Assembly: GCF_001431725.1 (NCBI RefSeq) | Contig: NZ_CP013106.1 | Location: 2,976,001-3,040,000, forward strand | Reading direction: 5' to 3' | Length of the DNA stretch: 64,000 nucleotides | Source: Halomonas huangheensis | Lineage (GTDB): Bacteria > Pseudomonadota > Gammaproteobacteria > Pseudomonadales > Halomonadaceae | Part shown: one piece after another, positions 53,120 through 61,327 of the stretch | Layout: every line of letters begins with the position of its first letter | Numbering within the stretch: position 1 is the stretch's first letter | Program-made: the position numbers and the translations under genes | Notes under the pieces: generated by a model | The model's input: only the letters and a program-made list of their open reading frames with translations | Database searches by the model: none | Told to the model about the DNA's origin: nothing

Positions 53120-54403
53120 CTAGAATTCGCGGGCCAACAGATCATCATTGAAGGGGTAACGTGACAGCTTCGCGAAGCCTGTCTCGGTGATCAGCACTTC
53201 CTCTTCCAGTTTGACACCATCGGCAGCCCCCACTTCGCCAATGTAGCTCTCCACTGAAACGACCATACCCGGCTCCAGGACACCGTCCTTGGAGAAGCGG
53301 TCGAAATCCATATGGTGTGCAACCAACGGCGTTTCGCCATGCATGCCGACACCATGAATGATCGACGGATAGCGGCGATCGAGGAAACGCTCGGGAATCT
53401 TCCATGCCTGCTCGGCAAGTTCACGGTAGCTCAGCCCGGGCTTGAGAAGATTCATATTGTGGTGAACCTGCTCCCAGGCCATGCGATAGAGACTGCGCTG
53501 GTAGTCGCTGGGACGGCTGGGTCCAACATGAAAGGTACGCGAGAAATCGGAATAATAGCCGTGGCAACCGATGGTATCGGTGTCGAGTGCCACCAGTTCT
53601 CCGGGACGAATCACGCGATCGCTGGCCTCGTTGAACCAGGGATTGGTGCGCGGCCCAGACGACAACAGACGCGTCTCGATGAACTCACCGCCCTGCTTGA
53701 TCACGTTACCGTACATGATGGCGAACAGTTCGTTCTCGGTGATACCTGGCTTTATGGCAGCCTCGACCTCGGCCACGGCGGCTTCACTGGCAGCCATTGA
53801 TTGCGCCAGACACGCCACTTCTTCGGGAGTCTTGATCCGTCGGCAATGCAGAGTGTCCTGCATGCAATCGAAGACATCCAGGCCCTGAGCTTCCAACGAT
53901 CTAGCCAGATTCAAGGTACAGCGGTCCAGGCCAACCTTGAGCCCTCCCCTTCCATGCTCCTTGACCAGCTCAGCGATCTCGATACCAAAGGGATCAGATG
54001 ACAGATTGTCACGCTGGTTGACTGCCGACCACACCACCTTGGAGGTGCGGGCCTCATCGATGGTTTCCAGCCAGGTCGAAACATGTGCGCTCCCCGGGTA
54101 TTCAAACAGGATCACCGGGCCTTCGATCGGCACATAGATATAGCGAGTCGAGTTACGCAGGAAGTAACCAAACATGTTGCGCGAGCCAGTCGCATAGCGC
54201 TGGTTGTTGGGGTCAAACAGCACCACCGCTGCATAGCCCTGCTCGACCATCATGGCACGCAAGCGTTGCAGCCTACCGGCACGCAACTGACGCGGATCAA
54301 ACGCTGTCGGGATGCTGTCACCGTTGGCCATAGGTGCCGAGGGAATGACCGGAATGCTGTCCGGTTCATGGTCCGTCAGGTTGTCGAAATCGACGATGCT
54401 CAT
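53120..54403 (-). CDS. M24-family metallohydrolase-like protein, DddP-like but with altered active site
   Basis: A 427-residue pita-bread-fold protein. The five metal ligands are present: Asp274 and Asp276 (ALDTDTIG), Asp286 (YYSDFSRTF) with His350 (IIHGVGMHGETP), Glu385 (VSVES) and Glu400 (VKLEEEVLI). Long stretches such as GGEFIETRLLSSGPRTNPWFNEA recall the DMSP lyase DddP rather than ordinary Xaa-Pro peptidases. The DddP residue proposed as catalytic base (Asp377 in Ruegeria) aligns with Gly356 here, although its partner Tyr (Tyr345) is kept. I therefore do not call it a DMSP lyase. It lies 62 bases after the oxygenase gene, probably in one operon. Confidence 0.8.
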   Translation of the reverse strand: MSIVDFDNLTDHEPDSIPVIPSAPMANGDSIPTAFDPRQLRAGRLQRLRAMMVEQGYAAVVLFDPNNQRYATGSRNMFGYFLRNSTRYIYVPIEGPVILFEYPGSAHVSTWLETIDEARTSKVVWSAVNQRDNLSSDPFGIEIAELVKEHGRGGLKVGLDRCTLNLARSLEAQGLDVFDCMQDTLHCRRIKTPEEVACLAQSMAASEAAVAEVEAAIKPGITENELFAIMYGNVIKQGGEFIETRLLSSGPRTNPWFNEASDRVIRPGELVALDTDTIGCHGYYSDFSRTFHVGPSRPSDYQRSLYRMAWEQVHHNMNLLKPGLSYRELAEQAWKIPERFLDRRYPSIIHGVGMHGETPLVAHHMDFDRFSKDGVLEPGMVVSVESYIGEVGAADGVKLEEEVLITETGFAKLSRYPFNDDLLAREF

Positions 54404-54465
54404 GTCAGGGTCCGTATTTCCAGTGGGAATGATGGGTAAGCAGGGTGCTGTGCTGCGACCCGCGA

Positions 54466-55344
54466 TCAGTCAACCAGCTTGTCGCTGCGTTGCATGCCCT
54501 CGGCCAGCAGCTTCTCGTGGATCGGCGCCATGCGTCCAAAGATCCGCTGCGCGCGCTCAGGGCGTCCAATGAAGCCCGGCTCGCTGGCATAAGCAAAGAT
54601 CACTGTATGACGCTCTCGGTCACCGACCACCGGCGTAACACGATGCAGTGAGTAACGTCCGAAGAAGACCTGCAGATCACCTGGCTGCAGTTCAAGTGAG
54701 CGCACTCTGGAATGATCTCCGTCCAGCACCTGCTGCACGTCATCAAAGTTTTCGCTCTCGGGGTTGCGGATACCCGGCACGTACTCGAAAACACCTCCGC
54801 CATGGGACTGACGCGTCATCATGGTGACGATGAACTGGTTGGTATCGTAGTGCCAGGGATGCTGGCAGCCTTCACGCAACACGTTGACCACCAGATCAGC
54901 CAGCGGATCCGCGTAGGGATGAATCTCGTCCATACCCACCACCGATGCTATAAAACGCTGGAAACCGGGGTTCTGGTACACCTGACGAAGGATGGTGTCG
55001 TTATCGATTCGATCACCGGCGACAAAGCCATTGGTGCGATCATCGAAGCGATTGAGCGGGTGTGAGGCCGGCTTGCTGTCGTCACCCGCATTGTTGTACG
55101 GGTTGGTCTCGGTCTGGTTGTAGTGGGCATCGGGAGACAGGCGTTCGGTCTCCTTCTCGAGCACCTCAAGTGCCTCCTCGGGCACGAAGTTCTTCAGTAC
55201 CACACAACCGTCATCGCCCAACTGCTGCCGGCACTGCTTGATCAGTGCCTGACCTGCATCGCTATCCAATCGATTGATGGGGTACCGGGCAAGGTCGATC
55301 AGACCCTCGAGAGTATTGCTCTCTGCGGCGTCAATGGCCTGCAT
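54466..55344 (-). CDS. BesD/HalD-like Fe(II)/2-oxoglutarate-dependent oxygenase, hydroxylase-type
   Basis: A 292-residue oxygenase of the phytanoyl-CoA dioxygenase superfamily. The iron triad is His165, Asp167 (HPWHYDTNQF) and His234 (YSLHRVTP), with Arg245 (DRERHTVIF) for 2-oxoglutarate. The arrangement recalls the BesD/HalD amino-acid halogenase group, but those have Gly where this has Asp167, so hydroxylation is expected. The start at 55344 follows GGAG by eight bases. It precedes the M24 gene and is divergent from a LysR gene. The substrate is probably a free amino acid or derivative (inference). Confidence 0.8.
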   Translation of the reverse strand: MQAIDAAESNTLEGLIDLARYPINRLDSDAGQALIKQCRQQLGDDGCVVLKNFVPEEALEVLEKETERLSPDAHYNQTETNPYNNAGDDSKPASHPLNRFDDRTNGFVAGDRIDNDTILRQVYQNPGFQRFIASVVGMDEIHPYADPLADLVVNVLREGCQHPWHYDTNQFIVTMMTRQSHGGGVFEYVPGIRNPESENFDDVQQVLDGDHSRVRSLELQPGDLQVFFGRYSLHRVTPVVGDRERHTVIFAYASEPGFIGRPERAQRIFGRMAPIHEKLLAEGMQRSDKLVD

Positions 55345-55455
55345 GGGATTGACTCCAACTGCTGTTGAATGAATGTTCACAGCATAGAGAGCCAGTTTCA
55401 ATCATAGAAATGAATGGTTAAGATGCCACCTATTGCAACTACTAATTGATCTCTT

Positions 55456-56349
55456 ATGGATACCGACCTACTACGAGCCTTTGTGACCGTCGCTGAATGT
55501 CAGGGCTTCAGTGCCGCTGGGCGAGTACTGCATCGCACCCAATCCGCCATCAGCCTGCAGATAAAACGCCTGGAAGACCAGATGGGTAAAGCACTGTTCG
55601 CACGCACCAGCCGCAGTGTGATCCTCACTGTCGATGGTGAGCGTCTGCTGCCGTACGCACGCCACATGCTCAAACTTGAGGATGAAGCCCGTGAGGCCCT
55701 CGGTGAACGGCATCTTGGCGAACGCATCCGCTTCGGTACCTCAGAAGAACAGGCCAATGCCTATCTGCCGGAGCTGTTGCCCCGCTTTGCCGAGGTCTAT
55801 CCCAATACTCGTATTGAGGTGATCTGCGATATCAGTGCCAATCTGGTCGAGGATTTCCAGCAGGGCCTGCTCGATGTTGTGCTGTCGGTACGCCACGAAC
55901 CCACCCAGTCAGGGCAACTGCTGGGCTGGGAGCCCATGGTGTGGGTCGCAGCTGAAGATTCCGACCCCACTCGAGGCCACTCGCTGCCGCTGGCGTTGAA
56001 CCCCGAGGGCTGCATCTTTCGCGCTCATGCACTGGCAGCACTGGGCCGACAGGGACGGCGCTGGGAGTTACGCTATACCAGCCAGTCCCCGACCGGTATC
56101 AACCTGCCGGTACAAGCCGGGCTGGCAATCTCGGTCAAGACACCGCGCAGCATCCCACCGGGTTGTCACATCATTGATGAATCCAGTGGACTCCCCGCCC
56201 TCGGTCAGGTCGAGATCGAGATGCATCGACGCCCAGGTCATGCCAGCGAAGCCTTTGAATTGTTCTGCCAGCAGTTGGAGGACGTAGTCATCCACAGCGT
56301 CGACGTCAACGCACCCGCCAACCCGAGCTCAGGCGAGCGTCACGACTGA
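55456..56349 (+). CDS. LysR-family transcriptional regulator
   Basis: A 297-residue LysR regulator. N-terminus MDTDLLRAFVTVAECQGFSAAGRVLHRTQSAISLQIKRLEDQMGKALF. The effector domain begins near residue 88. It is divergent from the oxygenase-M24 pair across 111 bases with AT-rich short dyads and probably controls them. Its last 21 bases overlap the 3' end of the convergent ampR. Confidence 0.92.
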   Translation: MDTDLLRAFVTVAECQGFSAAGRVLHRTQSAISLQIKRLEDQMGKALFARTSRSVILTVDGERLLPYARHMLKLEDEAREALGERHLGERIRFGTSEEQANAYLPELLPRFAEVYPNTRIEVICDISANLVEDFQQGLLDVVLSVRHEPTQSGQLLGWEPMVWVAAEDSDPTRGHSLPLALNPEGCIFRAHALAALGRQGRRWELRYTSQSPTGINLPVQAGLAISVKTPRSIPPGCHIIDESSGLPALGQVEIEMHRRPGHASEAFELFCQQLEDVVIHSVDVNAPANPSSGERHD

Positions 56350-57246
56350 AGCTTCCGGAGAGTTGCGCGGCGCATTGTGCGCCTGTTCGATCAACCAGCG
56401 ACGAAACACTGACATGGCAGCACTCTCGGGATGCGACTGCAGGCGTGTCAGCCAATAGCTCCCCAGTACCACCTGGGTCTCGAAGGGCCTGACAATCGCG
56501 CCACTGGTCAATTGACGTTCGAACATCGGCACAGGCACCAGTGCTACACCGGTGCCCTGCACCACCGCTTCCATCATCGCCAACGACGAATCCAGAATCA
56601 CGCTATCCGGTAATCGCAGATACGGATCTACACCTGCCGCCGCCAGCCAGGTCTGCCACTCATCGCTGCGAAAGGAACGCAGCAACGTCTGACCAAGAAC
56701 ATCGACTGGAGCATGTAGATCCTGAGCTACCTGTGGAGCACAAAGGACACTTAAAGGTGCATCCATCAAATGCACCGCCAATTCACCATGCCAGGCGCCG
56801 CCGCCATAACGAATCGCCATGTCATAGCCTTCGGTTGCCAGTTCTACGCGGTTGTTGTGGGTCGCGACTCTTACATCAACGAACGGGAATCGTTGACGAA
56901 AATCCTCGAGCCTCGGCAACAACCAACACGCAGCGAAGGTACCGACGACTCCCAGGCTCAGCACCTCGCGACGAGCGCCGTCGGAAAGTATTTCCAGGGT
57001 CTGCGACAGCCTGTCCAGCGTATCGCGCAGCATGGGAAACAACAGCTCACCTTCACTGGTCAGGCATAGGCCACGCGGTAAGCGACGAAACAGTGCCACT
57101 CCCAACAGCGCCTCAAGGCTACGCACCTGATGACTGACCGCCGCCTGGCTGACACAGAGCTCATTGGCCGCACCAGTGAAGCTGGAGTGCCGTGCCGCAG
57201 CCTCGAAGGCACGTAACGCATTCAGTGGAAGTTGATGGCGATCCAT
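56329..57246 (-). CDS. ampR: AmpR, LysR-type regulator of ampC
   Basis: A 305-residue LysR regulator colinear without gaps to enterobacterial AmpR as I recall it: MDRHQLPLNALRAFEAAARHSSFT, VGVVGTFA, THNNRV, IRYGGGAWHG and LGSYWLTRLQS. AmpR senses muropeptides from cell-wall recycling and switches ampC. Gly102 and Thr103 are kept, but the position of Asp135, whose change to Asn gives constitutive AmpC in enterobacteria, is Glu135 here (codon 56842-56844). Divergent from ampC, the classical arrangement. Confidence 0.94.
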   Translation of the reverse strand: MDRHQLPLNALRAFEAAARHSSFTGAANELCVSQAAVSHQVRSLEALLGVALFRRLPRGLCLTSEGELLFPMLRDTLDRLSQTLEILSDGARREVLSLGVVGTFAACWLLPRLEDFRQRFPFVDVRVATHNNRVELATEGYDMAIRYGGGAWHGELAVHLMDAPLSVLCAPQVAQDLHAPVDVLGQTLLRSFRSDEWQTWLAAAGVDPYLRLPDSVILDSSLAMMEAVVQGTGVALVPVPMFERQLTSGAIVRPFETQVVLGSYWLTRLQSHPESAAMSVFRRWLIEQAHNAPRNSPEASVVTLA

Positions 57247-57253
57247 ATCAGCT

Positions 57254-57268
57254 ACAAATCCAGTTTGT
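57254..57268. promoter_or_regulatory. LysR-type dyad in the ampR-ampC intergenic region
   Basis: ACAAA-TCCAG-TTTGT, an inverted repeat eight bases before the ampR start and about 115 bases before ampC. A candidate AmpR site; a second TTTGT-containing half lies near 57290. Confidence 0.45.
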
Positions 57269-57383
57269 GCCAGAAGGTAGAAATGATCGTTTGTGCAGTG
57301 TACCTCTGCCTTTCTACTCTATTTCAGCAGCGCAAAGCTACCTACCCATAAACTGGATTATTGTTTGCAAAGGAACTCCTGCC

Positions 57384-58520
57384 ATGCTGAATCGCCTGCT
57401 TCCTCTTGTGCTTGCTGTCGCAGCTGGCTCTGCCCACGCAGCAGCCGAGCCCTGCGCCAATACCACCATTGATCAGCAGATCAACACACTGATGAGCCGC
57501 CATCATATGGCCGGTGTATCCGTGGCGGTGGTGGATCATGGCCAGCTGTGCGTCAGCCACTATGGCGTGGCTTCTCGTGACACTGAAACCGCCGTAAACG
57601 ACGACACCCTGTTCGAGATCGGATCAGTGAGCAAGACATTCACCTCGACGCTCGCCGCCAGGGTACATCAGCAGGGAAGCTTCAAATGGAGCGACACTGC
57701 TGCCTCCATTGCACCAGAGCTCGCCGATAGTCCGGCAGGCAAGGCTTCCATGGTCGAGCTGGCAACCTATACAGCTGGTGGCCTGCCGTTGCAGTTCCCC
57801 GAAGGGGTTGCGCAAGACAACGTCAACGACTACTACCGTAACTGGCAACCCGAATACCCGGCCGGCACCCAGCGCCTGTACTCCAATCCCAGCATCGGCC
57901 TGTTCGGTGCGCTGGCAGCGCGCAGTGCCGACAAGCCCTTCAGCCAGTTGATGCAGGACGAAGTGCTCCCCGAGCTGGGACTTCAGTCCACCTGGCTGAA
58001 TGTCCCCGAAGCACAGAAAAGCCACTATGCCCAAGGTTACAACGACGACGGAGAACCCGTGAGGGTCCACCCCGGCGCCATGGACGCCCAGGCCTATGGC
58101 ATCAAGACAACCGCGCTGGATATGGCACGCTTCGTTCAGGCCAATATCGATGCCTACCAGCAGGATAACCCCATGTCTCACAGCCTGTTGGAAACCCAGC
58201 ATGGCTACGCCGAGGTCGGCGACATGCTGCAGGGGTTCGGCTGGGAGAGCTACGCGCTGCCGGTCACTCTGGATACGCTCCACGCAGGCACCTCTGCGCA
58301 AATGGCGCTGGAGCCTCAACCTGCCACCCTGCTGAAGACCTCTGGCGACCCACAGCCCCAGCGCTGGTATCACAAGACCGGCTCGACCGGCGGATTCGGT
58401 GCCTACGCTGCCTTCATGCCATCCCGCGAACAGGGCATCGTGATTCTCGCCAATGGACGCTACCCCAATGGCGAGCGTGCAGAAGCGGCGTGGAAGATTC
58501 TCGAGTCGTTGCAACACTAA
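57384..58520 (+). CDS. ampC: class C beta-lactamase AmpC
   Basis: A 378-residue serine beta-lactamase with a signal peptide (about 1-20). Catalytic motifs: Ser81-Val-Ser-Lys84 (EIGSVSKTF), Tyr166-Ser-Asn168 (RLYSNPSIGLFGALA) and Lys331-Thr-Gly (WYHKTGSTGGFGAY), with class-C-specific PGAMDAQAYGIKTTALDMARFVQANI. It hydrolyses cephalosporins and penicillins in the periplasm. Spacing of the motifs is as in the family, so this is not a generic esterase. The frame is open upstream to 57192, but the signal peptide and AAGGA site fix 57384. Confidence 0.96.
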   Translation: MLNRLLPLVLAVAAGSAHAAAEPCANTTIDQQINTLMSRHHMAGVSVAVVDHGQLCVSHYGVASRDTETAVNDDTLFEIGSVSKTFTSTLAARVHQQGSFKWSDTAASIAPELADSPAGKASMVELATYTAGGLPLQFPEGVAQDNVNDYYRNWQPEYPAGTQRLYSNPSIGLFGALAARSADKPFSQLMQDEVLPELGLQSTWLNVPEAQKSHYAQGYNDDGEPVRVHPGAMDAQAYGIKTTALDMARFVQANIDAYQQDNPMSHSLLETQHGYAEVGDMLQGFGWESYALPVTLDTLHAGTSAQMALEPQPATLLKTSGDPQPQRWYHKTGSTGGFGAYAAFMPSREQGIVILANGRYPNGERAEAAWKILESLQH

Positions 58521-58552
58521 TCCCGGTTTGCCTTCGCAATCCCACAGCCCCT

Positions 58553-58586
58553 GACACCCTCGGTCAAATCGAGGGTGTCGTTTTTT
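58553..58586 (+). terminator. intrinsic terminator after ampC
   Basis: GACACCCTCG and CGAGGGTGTC form a perfect 10-bp stem with a 7-base loop, followed by G and six T. Confidence 0.95.
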
Positions 58587-58605
58587 CGTCTACTGCGGAC
58601 GCCCA

Positions 58606-58656
58606 GTCACCGTAGTCTCTCGGTCACCGTAGTCTCTCGGTCGCCGTAATCTCTCG
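58606..58656. repeat. 17-bp tandem repeat, three copies
   Basis: GTCACCGTAGTCTCTCG twice exactly (58606-58622, 58623-58639), then GTCGCCGTAATCTCTCG (58640-58656) and a truncated GTCGCC. The region 58587-58928 around it shows no gene. Confidence 0.93.
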
Positions 58657-58928
58657 GTCGCCCCGATCACCGCCGCCTTTGAACATGATGAGCTCCACCC
58701 GCAAACAATGGATCCATTGCATCTATCAATATTCCTGCAATCGTCGCAAGAAATACTGGCCATGCTGGCAAATTTCCGATTCACACTTTCGCAAGGTTTG
58801 TAACGCGACATCCACGAATTCATTGCCAAACACATGATCCATAGCACTGGCTATAAAAGTTTGTCGACACTTAAAAACCCAACCAGAGCAATGAGTTGAC
58901 GAACATTTCAAGTCATATAAGATGGCCT

Positions 58929-59013
58929 CGACAAACTCGATTGAGTGTCGCCAGTTCAGCAAAATAGTCCGCGATTTTTCGCGTAAAAAGCGTCACAAAT
59001 CGGAACTATTTGG
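58929..59013 (+). promoter_or_regulatory. structured leader upstream of mntP
   Basis: Hairpin 1 pairs CGACA..CTC with GAG..TGTCG around GATT (58929-58950). A second, longer element pairs AAATAGTCCG (58962-58971) with CGGaACTATTT (59001-59011) and encloses GC-capped A/T-rich hairpins. mntP in E. coli is controlled by a yybP-ykoY manganese riboswitch. The conserved GGGGAGUA and CUCGUC loops of that class are not seen here, so this would be a different or diverged element. Confidence 0.4.
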
Positions 59014-59089
59014 CACCATGAACGCAATAGATCCCTGTCCCGCCGAGATGGTACGGCAGGTGCTTCACCCCACTAGCAGGATGCGCCCC

Positions 59090-59698
59090 ATGAGCCTGGT
59101 TTCCACCACACTGCTGGCCTTTTCCATGTCCACCGACGCCTTTGCCGCGTCGCTGTGCAAGGGAACCTGCATGCAGCAGCCACGCTTCAGTGTTGCGCTC
59201 AAGACGGGCCTGGTGTTTGGTGTGATTGAAATGATCAGTCCGGTTCTCGGCTGGTTACTGGGGATGGGGGCCTCTCAGTTGGTGCGTGACTGGGACCACT
59301 GGGTGATCTTCACCCTGCTGCTGCTGCTCGGTGGCAGAATGATCTTCGCTGGCCTGAAGCCACAGCAAGCGGACGACCAGTGCTGCGGCAGTTCTTCTCG
59401 CAACCCCAGTTGGTGGCTGATTGTCGCCACCGCCATCGCGACCAGTCTCGATGCCATGGCTGTCGGTATCGGTCTCGCCTTCATGGACGTCAACATCTGG
59501 CTGACCGCACTGGCCATCGGCCTGGCGACCACTATCATGTCCACCACCGGTGTCATGATTGGACGCAGAGTCGGCGCTGCCATCGGTCAACGGGCCGAGA
59601 TACTCGGCGGCATCATCTTGATTGGTGTGGGCTGTGCCACGCTGTATCACCACCTGGCCGCTGACGGCCTGGTATTGATACAGCAGATGGGGGCATAA
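59090..59698 (+). CDS. mntP: manganese efflux pump MntP
   Basis: A 202-residue membrane protein with six helices that exports Mn2+. The MntP repeats carry Asp residues in both halves: FSMSTDAFAASLCKG and ATAIATSLDAMAVGIGLAF, plus IEMISPVLGWLLG and GGIILIGVG. The frame is open to 58922 with two further in-frame ATGs, but family proteins begin right at the first helix, giving 59090 with GGA nine bases before. Confidence 0.94.
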   Translation: MSLVSTTLLAFSMSTDAFAASLCKGTCMQQPRFSVALKTGLVFGVIEMISPVLGWLLGMGASQLVRDWDHWVIFTLLLLLGGRMIFAGLKPQQADDQCCGSSSRNPSWWLIVATAIATSLDAMAVGIGLAFMDVNIWLTALAIGLATTIMSTTGVMIGRRVGAAIGQRAEILGGIILIGVGCATLYHHLAADGLVLIQQMGA

Positions 59699-59723
59699 AA
59701 AAACCGGCGGAAAAATCCGCCGG
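59697..59723. terminator. terminator between mntP and the MBL hydrolase
   Basis: An A run, then CCGGCGGA/TCCGCCGG around AAAA. The A run becomes a U-tract on the minus strand, so it is strongest for minus-strand transcripts, but it directly follows the mntP stop. Confidence 0.7.
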
Positions 59724-60050
59724 CAATACCATCAGAGATGGTAGGGATATGAGATCGCATGACCCTCAAACTTCCCTGACAAGCTATGGTTATAGCGCGT
59801 CAAGGAACCCTGATTGCCAAGGGTGGCGTCACGAAGAGAAGCACTCCATCCATGGAGATATCCCCTCCCCCTGAAGCCATGAGTACTATCTCTCATCGCT
59901 CTCATCGCCAACAGCCACCGCCTTCCCATACGGCTGTAGGACATTTCCCCAACCCCCCGATAGCGTCGATACATCGAGCTTCAGAGACCCGAATCGAATG
60001 ACGAGCTCCATTAGTCAGACAGCGCCAGGACTCGAAGACGCCGCTCAGGA
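59724..60050. other. intergenic region
   Basis: About 330 bases. Short open frames on both strands lack ribosome-binding sites and family resemblance. I see nothing convincing here. Confidence 0.5.
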
Positions 60051-60920
60051 TCAAAAGAGATTGATCGGCACCTTGAGATAGACCTGACCATTGTCCTCGG
60101 CAGGTGGCATCTGTCCGGCACGCATATTGACCTGTACTGACGGCAGGATCAGGCGTGGCATACCGAGCGTGGCATCGCGTTCGACGCGAATCCTGACAAA
60201 GGTGTCTTCACCGACCCCATCGTGAACATGGATATTGTCGGCACGTTGCTCGGCCACGCTGGTCTCGTAGCGGAACGCCTCACGCTCCGGCGTCCTGTAA
60301 TCGTGGCACAGGAAGAGTCGGGTTTCGGCGGGTAGCGCCAGTACCTTGTGAATGGAGCGAAACAGAGTACGCGCATCACCACCAGGAAAGTCACAGCGAG
60401 CCGTACCGTAATCGGGCATGAATAGGGTATCGCCAACGAAGGCTGCGTTGCCGATGACATAGGTCAAGCAAGCCGGAGTATGACCCGGAGTGTGCAGCAC
60501 TCGGCCTTCCAGAGTGCCAATGGAAAAAACTTCCCCATCTTCAAAGAGTCGATCGAATTGACTGCCATCCCGGGTAAACTCGGTGCCGGCATTGAAGACC
60601 TTACCAAAAACCTCCTGCACCTCGACGATCCTGGCCCCGATACCGACCTTACCGCCAAGTCGTTGCTGGAGATAAGGCGCTGCCGAGAGGTGGTCGGCAT
60701 GGACATGAGTCTCCAGAACCCATTCCACCGTCAGGCCCTGATCCTGTACGAAGGACAGAATCTCCTCGGCAGAACGGGCATCGGTGCGGCCTGCAGCAGC
60801 ATCGAAGTCGAGTACGGAATCAATGATGGCGCAGGCCCTGGAGGCCGGATCGAGCACAACATAACTGAAGGTATTGGTGGGCTCGTTGGAGAAAGCCTCG
60901 ACGATCGGCTGTTGAGACAT
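60051..60920 (-). CDS. MBL-fold hydrolase, Blh/persulfide dioxygenase-like
   Basis: A 289-residue metallo-beta-lactamase-fold protein. Metal motif THVHADH (His72, His74, Asp76, His77), His147 (HTPGHTP), Asp164 (FVGDTLFMPDYGTARCDFPGG) and a later His (LFLCHDY). The DYGTARCDFPGGDA block marks the ETHE1/Blh group, which handles glutathione persulfide or sulfide. This is not an antibiotic-degrading enzyme. The start follows GGAGG. A palindrome about 75-90 bases upstream may be a sulfide-responsive operator. Confidence 0.88.
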   Translation of the reverse strand: MSQQPIVEAFSNEPTNTFSYVVLDPASRACAIIDSVLDFDAAAGRTDARSAEEILSFVQDQGLTVEWVLETHVHADHLSAAPYLQQRLGGKVGIGARIVEVQEVFGKVFNAGTEFTRDGSQFDRLFEDGEVFSIGTLEGRVLHTPGHTPACLTYVIGNAAFVGDTLFMPDYGTARCDFPGGDARTLFRSIHKVLALPAETRLFLCHDYRTPEREAFRYETSVAEQRADNIHVHDGVGEDTFVRIRVERDATLGMPRLILPSVQVNMRAGQMPPAEDNGQVYLKVPINLF

Positions 60921-60994
60921 GGAGTAGCCTCCGTTGTTGGCGAGTCGACTGGGGACATTGGGCCCTTCGGACACAAGGCTCCCAATTATGATAA

Positions 60995-61012
60995 AGAAAT
61001 AACGTTATCTCT
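60995..61012. promoter_or_regulatory. operator-like palindrome upstream of the MBL hydrolase
   Basis: AGAAATAAC and GTTATCTCT are complementary at eight of nine positions, with a perfect core ATAACGTTAT. ArsR-type sulfide sensors (BigR, SqrR) often control Blh-like genes, but none is encoded here. The rest of 60921-61327 holds no supported gene. Confidence 0.4.
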
Positions 61013-61327
61013 TTTTGGCATAACAGTCACTACATGACATGTCCTTGCATAGAATGGCATGCCTGCTCACCGCCAACCTTCCCAAGCCCCTCGCCGCCAG
61101 TCTCCCGATCGCAGCCATAACCAGCGCTATAGCCTTGAATGCCCAACGGTTGAACAAGGAACACCACTCGGAACCCTCCGAACCAACCACCACACCGTAT
61201 CACTTGGCAGTCATGTTCTTCTCTGGTCGAGAGCGATCCTCCTTTGGCGGTCTTGCTCCCACCGGTCTAGCCTTAAGATGCTTAACGCGGCACATATCAT
61301 AAAAATACACGGTTGCAGGGAGTCATC

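Noticed and set aside
53120..54403. Calling the M24 protein ectoine hydrolase DoeA or DMSP lyase DddP
   Set aside because: The sequence does not follow DoeA as I know it, no doe genes are adjacent, and the proposed DddP base is replaced by Gly356. I kept a neutral M24/DddP-like name.
54466..55344. Amino-acid halogenase of the BesD type
   Set aside because: The iron site has Asp167 rather than the Gly that opens the halide site, so hydroxylase chemistry is expected.
58929..59089. yybP-ykoY manganese riboswitch before mntP
   Set aside because: Structure is present, but the conserved loop sequences of this class were not found.
60051..60920. Metallo-beta-lactamase resistance enzyme next to ampC
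   Set aside because: The motif set and the DYGTARCDFPGGDA block place it in the Blh/ETHE1 sulfur group.
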